A DNA stretch of 64,000 bases from Halovenus marina (GTDB taxonomy: Archaea > Halobacteriota > Halobacteria > Halobacteriales > Haloarculaceae), in the NCBI RefSeq assembly GCF_051414115.1, contig NZ_JBLKNZ010000001.1, positions 2,046,001-2,110,000 of the forward strand, in the 5' to 3' direction. The translations under genes and the position numbers were made by a program. Positions 7,351 through 14,937 of the stretch are shown one piece after another (position 1 is the stretch's first letter; each line of letters begins with the position of its first letter). The notes under the pieces were generated by a model, which worked only from the letters and a program-made list of their open reading frames with translations, was not told where the DNA came from and did no database searches.

Positions 7351-9615
7351 TCAGTGGAACGTGCGACCGACCTGTTCCTCATCGCCCGGTTGCGGTTCAG
7401 CCTGCGTGAACCGCTCTTCGATCTCCTCGTACTGTTCGCGGGTGTCCTCGGTGACGCTCGGCTGGACCTCTTTGAGCGCCTGCTCGAAGTGGTCGCTGGT
7501 CACGCGGACGTTGCCGACGGTTTCGTCGACGTCGTCGGGGTCGACGCTGTTGATGAACTCCCGGCTGGCTGCCATCGAGGCCTCGCGACAGACCGCCTCG
7601 ATATCCGCGCCGACGTAGCCGTCGGTGCGGTCGGCCAGGTCGTCGAGATCCACGTCGTCGGCGAGCGGTTTGTCGCGGGTGTGCACCGCGAAGATTTTCC
7701 GGCGTGCCTCGGCATCGGGGACGGGCACGTGAATGTGTCTGTCGAGTCGGCCCGGTCGGAGCAGCGCCGCATCGATCAGGTCGGGGCGGTTCGTCGTCGC
7801 GATGACGACCACGTCTTCGAGTTCTTCGAGGCCGTCGAGTTCGGTCAGCAGCTGTGAGACGACGCGCTCACCGACACCCGAATCGCCCGAGTGTCGGCCG
7901 CGCTCGCCCGCGATGGAGTCAATTTCGTCGAAGAACACCACCGTCGGTGCGTTCGCGCGCGCCTTCTCGAATATCTCGCGGACGCCCTTCTCGCTCTCGC
8001 CGACGTACTTGTTGAGCAGCTCCGGCCCCTTGATGGAGATGAAGTTGCTCTGTGCCTCGTTGGCGATGGCCTTCGCGAGCAGCGTCTTGCCGGTCCCCGG
8101 CGGCCCGTACATCAGGACACCCTTCGCGGCCTGCATGTCCATCTGTCGGAACACCTCGGGGTACTCGAGGGGCCACTGGATCGTCTCGCGGAGACGCTCT
8201 TTGGTGTCTTCGAGACCGCCGACCGAATCCCAGGTGACGTCGGGAACCTCGACGAACACCTCGCGGAGCGCCGACGGCTCGATGCCCTTCATTGCCTGCT
8301 TGAAGTCGTCAGCGGTGACTTCGAGCTGTTCTAAGGTCTCGGCGTCGATCTCGTCTTCTTCCAGGTCGAGTTCCGGGCGGATGCGTCTGAGCGCGTTCAT
8401 CGCCGCTTCCTTGGCGAGTTGGGCGAGGTCAGCGCCGACGAATCCGTGCGTGTTGTCGGCGTACTGGTCGAGGTCGATCTGTTCGTCGAGGGGCATCCCG
8501 CGGGTGTGGACCTGCAGGATCTCCTTGCGGCCTTCCTTGTCCGGAACACCGACCTCGATTTCGCGGTCGAACCGGCCGCCACGGCGGAGTGCGGGGTCGA
8601 TGGCGTCGACGCGGTTGGTCGCGCCGATGACGATCACGTCACCGCGCTCGTCGAGGCCGTCCATCAGGGAGAGCAGTTGCGCGACAACACGCCGCTCGAC
8701 GTCACCGGACGTTTCGCCGCGTTCGGGCGCGATGGAGTCGATTTCGTCGATGAAGACCACGGCGGGCGCGTTCTCCTCGGCCTCCTCGAAGACCTCGCGA
8801 AGCTGTTCTTCGCTCTCGCCGTAGTACTTGGACATGATCTCCGGGCCGGAGATGTCCGTGAAGTAGGCGTCGATCTCGTTTGCGACCGCGCGGGCCATCA
8901 GCGTCTTGCCGGTGCCCGGCGGGCCGTGCAGGAGAACGCCTTTCGGCGGTTCGATGCCGAGTTGCTGAAACAGTTCCGGGTGGCGCATCGGCAGTTCGAC
9001 CATCTCGCGGACCTGTTCGAGTTCGTCGTCGAGGCCGCCGATGTCCTCGTAGGTCACGTCCGGCGTCTCGCGGCCGCCCTCCTCGCGGTCCGTGAGCTGT
9101 TCGGCTGGCTGTTCGCTGATCTCGATGTCCGTCGAGTCGGTGACGACGACTGTTCCAGAGGGTTCCGTGGACGCGATTTTTAGCGGAATGCGTTGACCGG
9201 ACATCGACGACAGCGGGCCGAGGCCGAAGGAAACAGGTACAGTCTGCCCCTCGGTGACGGCCTGTCCGCTCAGATTCTGTCGGATCATCGGGCCGACGTT
9301 GCCCCGAACTCGAAGGTTCTGTGGCAGTGCGACCGAGAGTCGCGTCGCGGGCTGCACGTCAGCGCCCTCGACGTCGACGGTGTCGTCGATGCCAGCGCCG
9401 ACCTCCTTGCGCAATCGGCCGTCGATGCGAACGACGCCGCGGCCACTATCCTCAGGGTAGCCGGGCCAGACGCGAGCGACAGTCCGTCCGGAATCGCCTT
9501 CGAGGAGGATGTAGTCGCCGTTTTCGAGTCCCATCTTCGACATCGCCTGTCGGTCGATGGCCGCCAGTCCGCGACCGGCGTCTTTCTGTTTCAGCGGCTT
9601 GACAGTTAATCTCAT
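7351..9615 (-). CDS. cdc48: Cdc48/p97-type AAA ATPase with two AAA domains
   Basis: 754 residues, the usual length for archaeal Cdc48 (VAT). The N-domain (1 to about 185, double-psi barrel plus four-stranded part) is followed by D1 with Walker A GPPGTGKT near residue 232 and Walker B VFIDEID, and D2 with Walker A near 503 and VFFDEID. Both have the second region of homology (ATNR, RPGR/RGGR). It unfolds and extracts substrates for the proteasome. Its ATG overlaps the stop of the small upstream gene (ATGA), and a GAGGTGA Shine-Dalgarno lies within that gene, so the two are translationally coupled. Confidence 0.96.
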   Translation of the reverse strand: MRLTVKPLKQKDAGRGLAAIDRQAMSKMGLENGDYILLEGDSGRTVARVWPGYPEDSGRGVVRIDGRLRKEVGAGIDDTVDVEGADVQPATRLSVALPQNLRVRGNVGPMIRQNLSGQAVTEGQTVPVSFGLGPLSSMSGQRIPLKIASTEPSGTVVVTDSTDIEISEQPAEQLTDREEGGRETPDVTYEDIGGLDDELEQVREMVELPMRHPELFQQLGIEPPKGVLLHGPPGTGKTLMARAVANEIDAYFTDISGPEIMSKYYGESEEQLREVFEEAEENAPAVVFIDEIDSIAPERGETSGDVERRVVAQLLSLMDGLDERGDVIVIGATNRVDAIDPALRRGGRFDREIEVGVPDKEGRKEILQVHTRGMPLDEQIDLDQYADNTHGFVGADLAQLAKEAAMNALRRIRPELDLEEDEIDAETLEQLEVTADDFKQAMKGIEPSALREVFVEVPDVTWDSVGGLEDTKERLRETIQWPLEYPEVFRQMDMQAAKGVLMYGPPGTGKTLLAKAIANEAQSNFISIKGPELLNKYVGESEKGVREIFEKARANAPTVVFFDEIDSIAGERGRHSGDSGVGERVVSQLLTELDGLEELEDVVVIATTNRPDLIDAALLRPGRLDRHIHVPVPDAEARRKIFAVHTRDKPLADDVDLDDLADRTDGYVGADIEAVCREASMAASREFINSVDPDDVDETVGNVRVTSDHFEQALKEVQPSVTEDTREQYEEIEERFTQAEPQPGDEEQVGRTFH

Positions 9616-9842
9616 TCGTTCACCTCAACAGTAAGGATTCCGTTGTTGATAAGTGCTCGTCCATCGGCGTCCAGATCGATATCGTACTGGTCGTCGTCGG
9701 TAACGACGATCACGGTCCCGTCGACAATCTCAGCCGAGGCGTCAGTCTCAGGGCCGAGATCCGCGATCAGTTCCACACCGTCGTCACGCTCGATGCGACG
9801 CGCATCGATCCCACGCTCTGCGAACCGCTCTGTCACAGTCAT
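9612..9842 (-). CDS. Small conserved haloarchaeal protein upstream of cdc48 (DUF7127-like)
   Basis: 76 residues from ATG 9842 (MTVTERF). The frame is open eight codons further, but that extension runs into the TATA box at 9868-9880, which lies about 30 nt before ATG 9842, so the shorter start is preferred. The protein is acidic and predicted mostly beta-strand, with IVDGTVIVV and a terminal ILTVEV that faintly recalls a small heat-shock fold. The stop overlaps the cdc48 start. The coupling suggests a cofactor or modulator of Cdc48, an inference from position only. Confidence 0.8.
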   Translation of the reverse strand: MTVTERFAERGIDARRIERDDGVELIADLGPETDASAEIVDGTVIVVTDDDQYDIDLDADGRALINNGILTVEVNE

Positions 9843-9867
9843 ACTAACTACAAGTAATCTCTGCAAG

Positions 9868-9880
9868 TATATAAATATTT
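9868..9880 (-). promoter_or_regulatory. TATA box for the cdc48 operon
   Basis: An AT-only stretch reading AAATATTTATATA on the minus strand, centred about 30 nt upstream of ATG 9842. The spacing fits a leaderless transcript and decides the start of the small gene ahead of cdc48. Confidence 0.6.
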
Positions 9881-9968
9881 CGGTAAAATTGAGGGGACGT
9901 GAGCGAAATAGCGTGGAGTTCTATGATTGCGGTTCACAGAAGAATTCGGCGTCGATTCACCGCAAGAG

Positions 9969-10352
9969 TCAGTCGGACTCTGTGAGTGCCTGGAGTGGGG
10001 CTGGCTGAGTCGACAGATGGGTCTCTTTGAATCCGGTTTCGAACTTCAGGCCGTAGCCGACGAGTCGGTCAGCGCCGATGTGGCCCGCCCAGATAAGCGC
10101 CACGAGCAGTGCCATTCGATGGTCGACCCGGAACCCGACAGCACCGAGAATCAAGGGGAGCGTATAGGTGTGAACGAGATTGTAACTGTAACTCCCGATA
10201 CGAGGACCGCCGAGATACCCGATCATAGACAGGTCCGGCGCTAACGCCAGAACGAGCAACAGCCAGATGGGTCCATCGAGCGTGAAGTAGCCGCCAAGCG
10301 CGACGCCGAGGACAGCCAACCCTTCGACTCGCAGAATCGTGCGTGGATCCAT
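9969..10352 (-). CDS. DUF4260 family membrane protein
   Basis: 127 residues with about four hydrophobic helices. Family hallmarks are DLSMIGYL, YNLVHTYTLPL, and the C-terminal WAGHIGADRLVGYGLKF followed by FKETHL. The function of DUF4260 is unknown. ATG 10352 lies about 28 nt from a palindromic AT box shared with the divergent gene at 10436. Confidence 0.85.
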   Translation of the reverse strand: MDPRTILRVEGLAVLGVALGGYFTLDGPIWLLLVLALAPDLSMIGYLGGPRIGSYSYNLVHTYTLPLILGAVGFRVDHRMALLVALIWAGHIGADRLVGYGLKFETGFKETHLSTQPAPLQALTESD

Positions 10353-10374
10353 GTTCGTTGATTCGGAGCGATCC

Positions 10375-10387
10375 GTAATAATTATTG
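10375..10387. promoter_or_regulatory. Shared palindromic TATA box between divergent genes
   Basis: AATAATTATT is a perfect palindrome, so the same bases read as a TATA-like box on both strands. It lies about 28 nt before the minus-strand ATG at 10352, and about 55 nt before the plus-strand GTG at 10436 (leader of about 28 nt). No second AT-rich box is present in the 83-nt intergenic gap. Confidence 0.5.
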
Positions 10388-10435
10388 GCGAGGACGGATC
10401 GGCACATCCTTACTCGCGCAGGGAAACGCACAGGT

Positions 10436-10717
10436 GTGACACCCGAGGTTACGCACACCGATCCGGAGGGAGTCGATTACGGGTGGGTGATGCAGGTGAC
10501 CTTTCTCGCGACGATTCTGGTCGGCGCACCAGTCGTCGCGCTCGCGTCGCTGTTTGTGACATTACCCGACTGGGGAGCGCGCGCGGAATTTGCGATCCGG
10601 GTCGGTGCGCTCGTCTGGTTTCTGACCGGCCTCTCCGTGTATCTCTACGCGCGCAAGTATCGAGACGAGGACGAGACGGACAGCGAAGAACAGGACGCAG
10701 CCGCGGACGCGGAGTGA
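10436..10717 (+). CDS. Small two-helix membrane protein (DUF5822-like)
   Basis: 93 residues from GTG 10436 (VTPEVTHTDPEGVDYGW). The frame can be extended upstream to a TTG at 10385, but that codon sits inside the AT-rich promoter box, so it cannot be the normal start. There are two membrane helices (about 21-43 and 53-72) and an acidic C-terminal tail. The DPEGVDYGWVMQ opening followed by two helices matches a family I recall as DUF5822. Function unknown. Confidence 0.75.
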   Translation: MTPEVTHTDPEGVDYGWVMQVTFLATILVGAPVVALASLFVTLPDWGARAEFAIRVGALVWFLTGLSVYLYARKYRDEDETDSEEQDAAADAE

Positions 10718-10723
10718 CTCGTC

Positions 10724-11260
10724 TCAGACGCGCTGTCGGTCGCTGACGTACTGGAAATCCACGCCCGCGCGCTCGGCAGTGATCGCATCGCTCTCGGAGT
10801 CTCCGATAAACAGTGACTGCGTCGGTTCGGCACCGAGTCCCCGGATGGCTTCGAGCAGCGGTTCGGGGTCGGGTTTGCGCGTGCTGACGGTATCGCGGCC
10901 GACGATTGCGCCAACGTGGCTGTCCAGCCCGTGCAGTTCGAGGGCGATTCGGGCCGACGCCTCGCAGTTGAGCGAGCAGACGCCGACTGGTACCGACGCG
11001 GGCAACTCGTCAGCGAGGGCGAGGCGCCTCGAACTGCGCGCGCCGTCGCGCTCGTGACGAACGAGTATCTCCTCGGCGGCCTCCCAGTGGCCAGCGTCCT
11101 CAGATCGTTCGAGCAGTTCCCAGACACTCGTCGTATCGACATCGACGCCGCGAGCGCGCAGCGCGCTCGCAATCTCCGTTCCGACGACGTCCCAGTCGAC
11201 ATCGAGATGGACGAGCGTTCCATCGAGGTCGTACACGAGTGCCTCGTACTCCCTGGTCAC
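10724..11260 (-). CDS. HAD-superfamily phosphatase (phosphoglycolate phosphatase-like)
   Basis: 178 residues from GTG 11260. HAD motifs are in order: nucleophile DLDGT near residue 10, motif II Ser in GVCSLN, the conserved Lys in RKPDPEP, and motif IV GDSESDAI. The cap is short and helical (subfamily IA-like). It likely dephosphorylates a small phosphorylated metabolite; the substrate cannot be told from sequence. The longer in-frame ORF upstream is a shadow over the MBF1 gene. Its 3' end is only 6 nt from the convergent DUF5822-like gene. Confidence 0.85.
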   Translation of the reverse strand: MTREYEALVYDLDGTLVHLDVDWDVVGTEIASALRARGVDVDTTSVWELLERSEDAGHWEAAEEILVRHERDGARSSRRLALADELPASVPVGVCSLNCEASARIALELHGLDSHVGAIVGRDTVSTRKPDPEPLLEAIRGLGAEPTQSLFIGDSESDAITAERAGVDFQYVSDRQRV

Positions 11261-11315
11261 ACGATAGTGTACGTCGCCAGAGCGCAAAGAGCCTGCGATT
11301 GGTGTGCCGGGCGGA

Positions 11316-11807
11316 TTAGTCCTCGTCGACCAGTTCGACGTCGAGAAACGCTTCGAGTGCTTCGACGACTGACCCGCCGACACCGGCCTGCGCCGCCCGG
11401 CCCTGTTCGAGGGCGAGCAGGTCACTCTCCTCAACGCCGAGTTCCGTGGCGAGTTCTTCGAGCTGATAGCCAGCGGACTGTCGCGCTTCGGTGAGTCGCT
11501 CGTCGTATCCGGAGCGAAGATAGGGGAGCTGGTCGTCGTCGTAGTCAGCGCCGCTCTCCCAGTGGGTGGAGTCGCCTTTTGTTGCGTCGTGGACGCGGGC
11601 GGTGTTTTGCGCCGCTCGGCGCTTCCGGTCGCGCTCGCTGTCGTCGTCGGAGGAAGAGGACTGGTCGTCGTGCTGGTGACAGTCGCTGCAGACTTGGAGG
11701 GTCGCGCCCGCAACGGTCGCGGTCTGCAGGTCGACCCCGGAGGCACCGCAGAGCTCACAGCTATCGGCGGAGTCGACACCCCCGCTACCGGTCGAATATT
11801 TTGCCAT
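11316..11807 (-). CDS. Multiprotein bridging factor 1-type transcription factor (aMBF1)
   Basis: 163 residues. An N-terminal zinc ribbon (CELC near residue 17 and CSDC near 40) is joined by a Ser/Asp-rich linker to a C-terminal Cro/C1 helix-turn-helix (LTEARQSAGYQLEELATELGV region). This order is that of archaeal MBF1, which binds TBP and helps regulate translation or transcription. ATG 11807 is about 27 nt from a TATTTAAA-like box, so the start is well placed and the transcript is probably leaderless. Confidence 0.88.
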   Translation of the reverse strand: MAKYSTGSGGVDSADSCELCGASGVDLQTATVAGATLQVCSDCHQHDDQSSSSDDDSERDRKRRAAQNTARVHDATKGDSTHWESGADYDDDQLPYLRSGYDERLTEARQSAGYQLEELATELGVEESDLLALEQGRAAQAGVGGSVVEALEAFLDVELVDED

Positions 11808-11830
11808 AGCAGTTCTAGTCAATCCGCGGT

Positions 11831-11838
11831 ATTTAAAA
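11831..11838 (-). promoter_or_regulatory. TATA box for aMBF1
   Basis: TTTTAAAT on the minus strand, centred about 27 nt before ATG 11807; fits leaderless initiation. Confidence 0.55.
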
Positions 11839-11905
11839 TCCCGTTTTCCCCGCCCCGCAAACGAAAGTGCTTTTACTTCGCCGGGGGGAAAGGCGAATGC
11901 GAAGT

Positions 11906-11990
<85 letters not shown>

Positions 11991-12116
11991 CTATCCGGTC
12001 ACGAGCAAACCGCGAGTGGCCAGATGTGCTCGGTGCAATTCCCTGCCGGGAATCAGCACCCACGCAACTTTTCCCGATGCTACACGATCAGCGTCTCGTC
12101 CGAACTGTTCGAGCGG

Positions 12117-13463
12117 TTACGCGTCCGGTCCGTCAGCTTCGGTCAGTGTCACAGTTTCCCCGTCACCCCACCAGACGACACTGATCGAATAGTCGCTCGT
12201 GACGCCGAGGACGACTCGATGGCCAGCGGTCACACGACCGTTATCGTCGGTGGTTCCCTGCCAGGAGCCAGACCCAGTCTGGTCGACATCCCCGACGTCC
12301 GCAAATCCCGAGCCCCGGATCAGGAGATTCGACGCCTGAATCGACTCACCGGCGACGTGAGTGATCGTAAGCCGACCGCGGTCGTCGTCGGTGGATTCGT
12401 ATTCGACTTCGAACTGCGCGGTCGGGTGGGTCCGCGCACTCGAATCGCCCAACTCGAAGAAGAATGGGCCGACCAGCAGATTCGATCCCAGTTCTGCCAT
12501 CTGTTCAGTTGGCATCTGGACTTCGACCGACAGCGTCGAACCATCTGTCTCGTAGGTGAGTCCATTCGAGAGCGTAGTCACGTTCTCTGTCGAGACGTCG
12601 ATTCGTCCTCTGTCGCTCTGTGCCGCTGCTTCGAGTTGAGAAACGAATCGGTCGATCTGTGCTTCGAGTGTTGTGGCATCCTCCGGACTGGCGGCCACGA
12701 CTTCGGTCGTCAGGGTTCCGTCGTCACCGGTTGCAGAGAGAGATCCCCCGACCGAGGCAACCTCGACCGCTTCGTCTGGCGAGACTGAGGCGGTCGCCAC
12801 TTCGTCCCCGGGGAGGGCGTAGGCAAACCGTCCGTAGCTGTCCTGGTTCTCGAAGACCTCGCGGAGGTCGTCGGACACCGCTTCAGCGTCGCCTTCCCGG
12901 AGGTCGACGAGCGTTTCGCCAACGGACGGCGACGTGACCGCAAAGACACCGTCTTCTAGTTCGACGACGATCGTCGTTGTGGACGCAAGGGTCGGTCGGT
13001 CACGATAGGTGCCTTCGGTCAACTCACCCGAGAGCTGTCTCCTCGCCTGCGCGAACACCAGTTCCCGGTCCCAGTCGGCCCACAGAATCGCGCCGTCGCC
13101 CGAGAGAGACTCGCCACGAAAGACGAGCAGGCTCGTTGCAGCACTGAGATCGAGTTCGGAGCGCTCCTTGAACCCGTCTAGTAGTGCGTCCACCGGTTCC
13201 ATATCGAACGGCTGGCCCTGAATGCTCTCGTTGATCCCGTCGATGAGCGTATCGTCCGCGAGGACAGCCTCGATGTCGACATCGATCAGGAGTTCGGTTC
13301 CTGCTGGGATCTGCGAGAGCGATACCCGACTACCACCGCCGCCCCCGTCGTCACCATCGTCGAGCAGGCCAACACAGCCACTAAGGCTGCCAGCGGCGGC
13401 GACGCCGACTGCCGACAGCCCTGTCTGGAGAACGGTTCTGCGCGAGCGTTCTGAATCCCCCAT
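12117..13463 (-). CDS. Tat-exported lipoprotein, large secreted protein of unknown function
   Basis: 448 residues. The N-terminus has SRRTVLQ, a hydrophobic stretch and the lipobox SLSGC near residue 29, so it is probably a Tat-translocated, lipid-anchored surface protein. A Gly/Asp-rich linker follows, then a long soluble domain of mixed strands and helices. The ATG at 13463 is about 29 nt from an AT box (13488-13497). The frame continues upstream, but only as shadow across hisD. No domain family is recognised with confidence. It is encoded immediately downstream of hisD on the same strand. Confidence 0.82.
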   Translation of the reverse strand: MGDSERSRRTVLQTGLSAVGVAAAGSLSGCVGLLDDGDDGGGGGSRVSLSQIPAGTELLIDVDIEAVLADDTLIDGINESIQGQPFDMEPVDALLDGFKERSELDLSAATSLLVFRGESLSGDGAILWADWDRELVFAQARRQLSGELTEGTYRDRPTLASTTTIVVELEDGVFAVTSPSVGETLVDLREGDAEAVSDDLREVFENQDSYGRFAYALPGDEVATASVSPDEAVEVASVGGSLSATGDDGTLTTEVVAASPEDATTLEAQIDRFVSQLEAAAQSDRGRIDVSTENVTTLSNGLTYETDGSTLSVEVQMPTEQMAELGSNLLVGPFFFELGDSSARTHPTAQFEVEYESTDDDRGRLTITHVAGESIQASNLLIRGSGFADVGDVDQTGSGSWQGTTDDNGRVTAGHRVVLGVTSDYSISVVWWGDGETVTLTEADGPDA

Positions 13464-13487
13464 ACACGGGGTGAAACTGTCTGTATG

Positions 13488-13497
13488 AAATAATTTG
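13488..13497 (-). promoter_or_regulatory. TATA-like box for the lipoprotein gene
   Basis: CAAATTATTT on the minus strand, about 29 nt before ATG 13463. It gives the lipoprotein its own promoter despite lying just after hisD in the same direction. Confidence 0.5.
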
Positions 13498-13515
13498 CTG
13501 TTCCGAACGCCGGTC

Positions 13516-14793
13516 TCACTCCTCGCGGTCGAACCGGCGTTCGACGCTCTCAGCGTGACCTTCGAGGCCCTCGGTCCTGGCGAGCGTCGTAATCGTCTCC
13601 GCGAGGTCACCCAGCGAGTCCTCCGAGAGTCGCTGGACAGTCGTCGACCGGAGAAAGGTTTCGACGGAGAGGCCGCCGACACGGCGTGCGCTCCCGCCTG
13701 TGGGAAGAACGTGGTTCGGGCCGCTCGCGTAGTCACCGGCGGCGACCGGACTGAAGGACCCGAGAAAGACCGAGCCTGCGCTGTCGATGCGGTCCAGGAG
13801 TGCCTCGTCGTCCTCGGCAACGATGGTGAGGTGTTCGGCGGCGTACTCGTCGGCAAACAGCGCCGCCTCGCTCTGAGAGCGTGCGAGAAAGACGCCGCTC
13901 GCGTCGTTGGCGAGAGCCTCCTCGATGATCGACTCGCGTTCGCGCTCGGGGAGTTGGGCGTCGAGTTCGGCGAGAATAGCGTCTGCGAGTTCCTCGTCGT
14001 CAGTCACTGCGGCGACGGCCGAATCCGTGTCGTGTTCGGCCTGGGCGAGCATGTCCGCGGCGACGAGGTCCGGATCGGCGGTGCCGTCAGCGACGACGAG
14101 CAGTTCGCTCGGCCCGGCGAGAAAGTCGATTTCCACGTCGCCGCGGACGAGTGCCTTCGCCGCCGTCACCCAGCGATTGCCCGGCCCGACGACGACGTCG
14201 CAGGCGTCGACGGTATCGGTGCCATAGGCCAGCGCGGCAATCGCCTGCGCGCCGCCGACCTGATAGACGGCGTCGGCGCCAGCGATATCTATCGCGGCGA
14301 GCGTCGCGGGCGAAATCGTCTCGGCGGGCGGCGTCGCGACGGCGACGTGGTCGACGCCAGCGACCGTCGCGGGGATGACCCCCATCAGCGCGCTGGAGGG
14401 GTAGGCGGCGGTGCCGCCGGGTGCATACACCCCGGCCGTATCGAGCGGACGAAAGCGCCGTCCGAGTTCCCGCCCGTCGAAGTCCTCGCGCCAGTCGTCG
14501 GGGCGCTGGCGCTCGTGAAACGCGCGGATGTTCTCGGCGGCGGTTTCGATCGCTTCGAGGATGTCGTCGTCGAGTTCGTCGGCCGCTCGCGCGGCGCGGT
14601 CGGTGATGTCGATGTTGCCAACGCTCACGTCGTCGAACTCGGTGGCGAACTCCCGCAGAGCCACGTCGCCTTCCTCGCGAACGCGCTCGACGATGTCCGC
14701 AACGTCGTCGCGAACCGCGTCGATGCCGCCACCGCGCTCGAAGATAGCGACCCGCTCGCTCGGCTTCAGGTCACCGATAGACCGAATGTCCAT
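13516..14793 (-). CDS. hisD: Histidinol dehydrogenase
   Basis: 425 residues, close to the usual 430. Oxidises histidinol to histidine with NAD+ and zinc. Family hallmarks are YAPGGTAAYPSS near residue 120, the GPGNRWVTAAK segment, and AQAEHD, which supplies the Gln and His zinc ligands. The C-terminal EGLEGHAES carries the His equivalent to the last ligand of the E. coli enzyme. ATG 14793 (MDIRSIG) is preferred over a GTG eight codons upstream because family members begin near there. It is alone; no other his gene is in the window. Confidence 0.95.
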   Translation of the reverse strand: MDIRSIGDLKPSERVAIFERGGGIDAVRDDVADIVERVREEGDVALREFATEFDDVSVGNIDITDRAARAADELDDDILEAIETAAENIRAFHERQRPDDWREDFDGRELGRRFRPLDTAGVYAPGGTAAYPSSALMGVIPATVAGVDHVAVATPPAETISPATLAAIDIAGADAVYQVGGAQAIAALAYGTDTVDACDVVVGPGNRWVTAAKALVRGDVEIDFLAGPSELLVVADGTADPDLVAADMLAQAEHDTDSAVAAVTDDEELADAILAELDAQLPERERESIIEEALANDASGVFLARSQSEAALFADEYAAEHLTIVAEDDEALLDRIDSAGSVFLGSFSPVAAGDYASGPNHVLPTGGSARRVGGLSVETFLRSTTVQRLSEDSLGDLAETITTLARTEGLEGHAESVERRFDREE

Positions 14794-14883
14794 ACCAGTG
14801 CTATCGCTGGCGGACACTAACTGTTTGCTGTTCAGATCGCTCGGAGGCGAACGTGTTCAGCGTACTCCACGCCGAAGGTGTTC

Positions 14884-14937
14884 ATACTGTCGGCTGTCAC
14901 ATCTCGAATATTTGTACGCACGTACAGCCGACAGTAT
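14884..14937 (-). repeat. Dispersed palindromic element, copy 1 (short form, 54 bp)
   Basis: The 14-bp terminal inverted repeats ATACTGTCGGCTGT and ACAGCCGACAGTAT lie at 14884-14897 and 14924-14937. Read on the minus strand it follows directly on TG of the last Mrp gene, so the first base A of the element is the A of that gene's TGA stop. Compared with copies 2 and 3 it lacks the internal ATTCGCC/GGCGAAT stem-loop, and matches them in the parts outside that loop. It lies between the Mrp operon end and hisD. Confidence 0.9.

Noticed and set aside
13495..14820. 441-codon plus-strand frame over hisD
   Set aside because: hisD on the minus strand carries all catalytic motifs; the plus frame is an antisense artefact.
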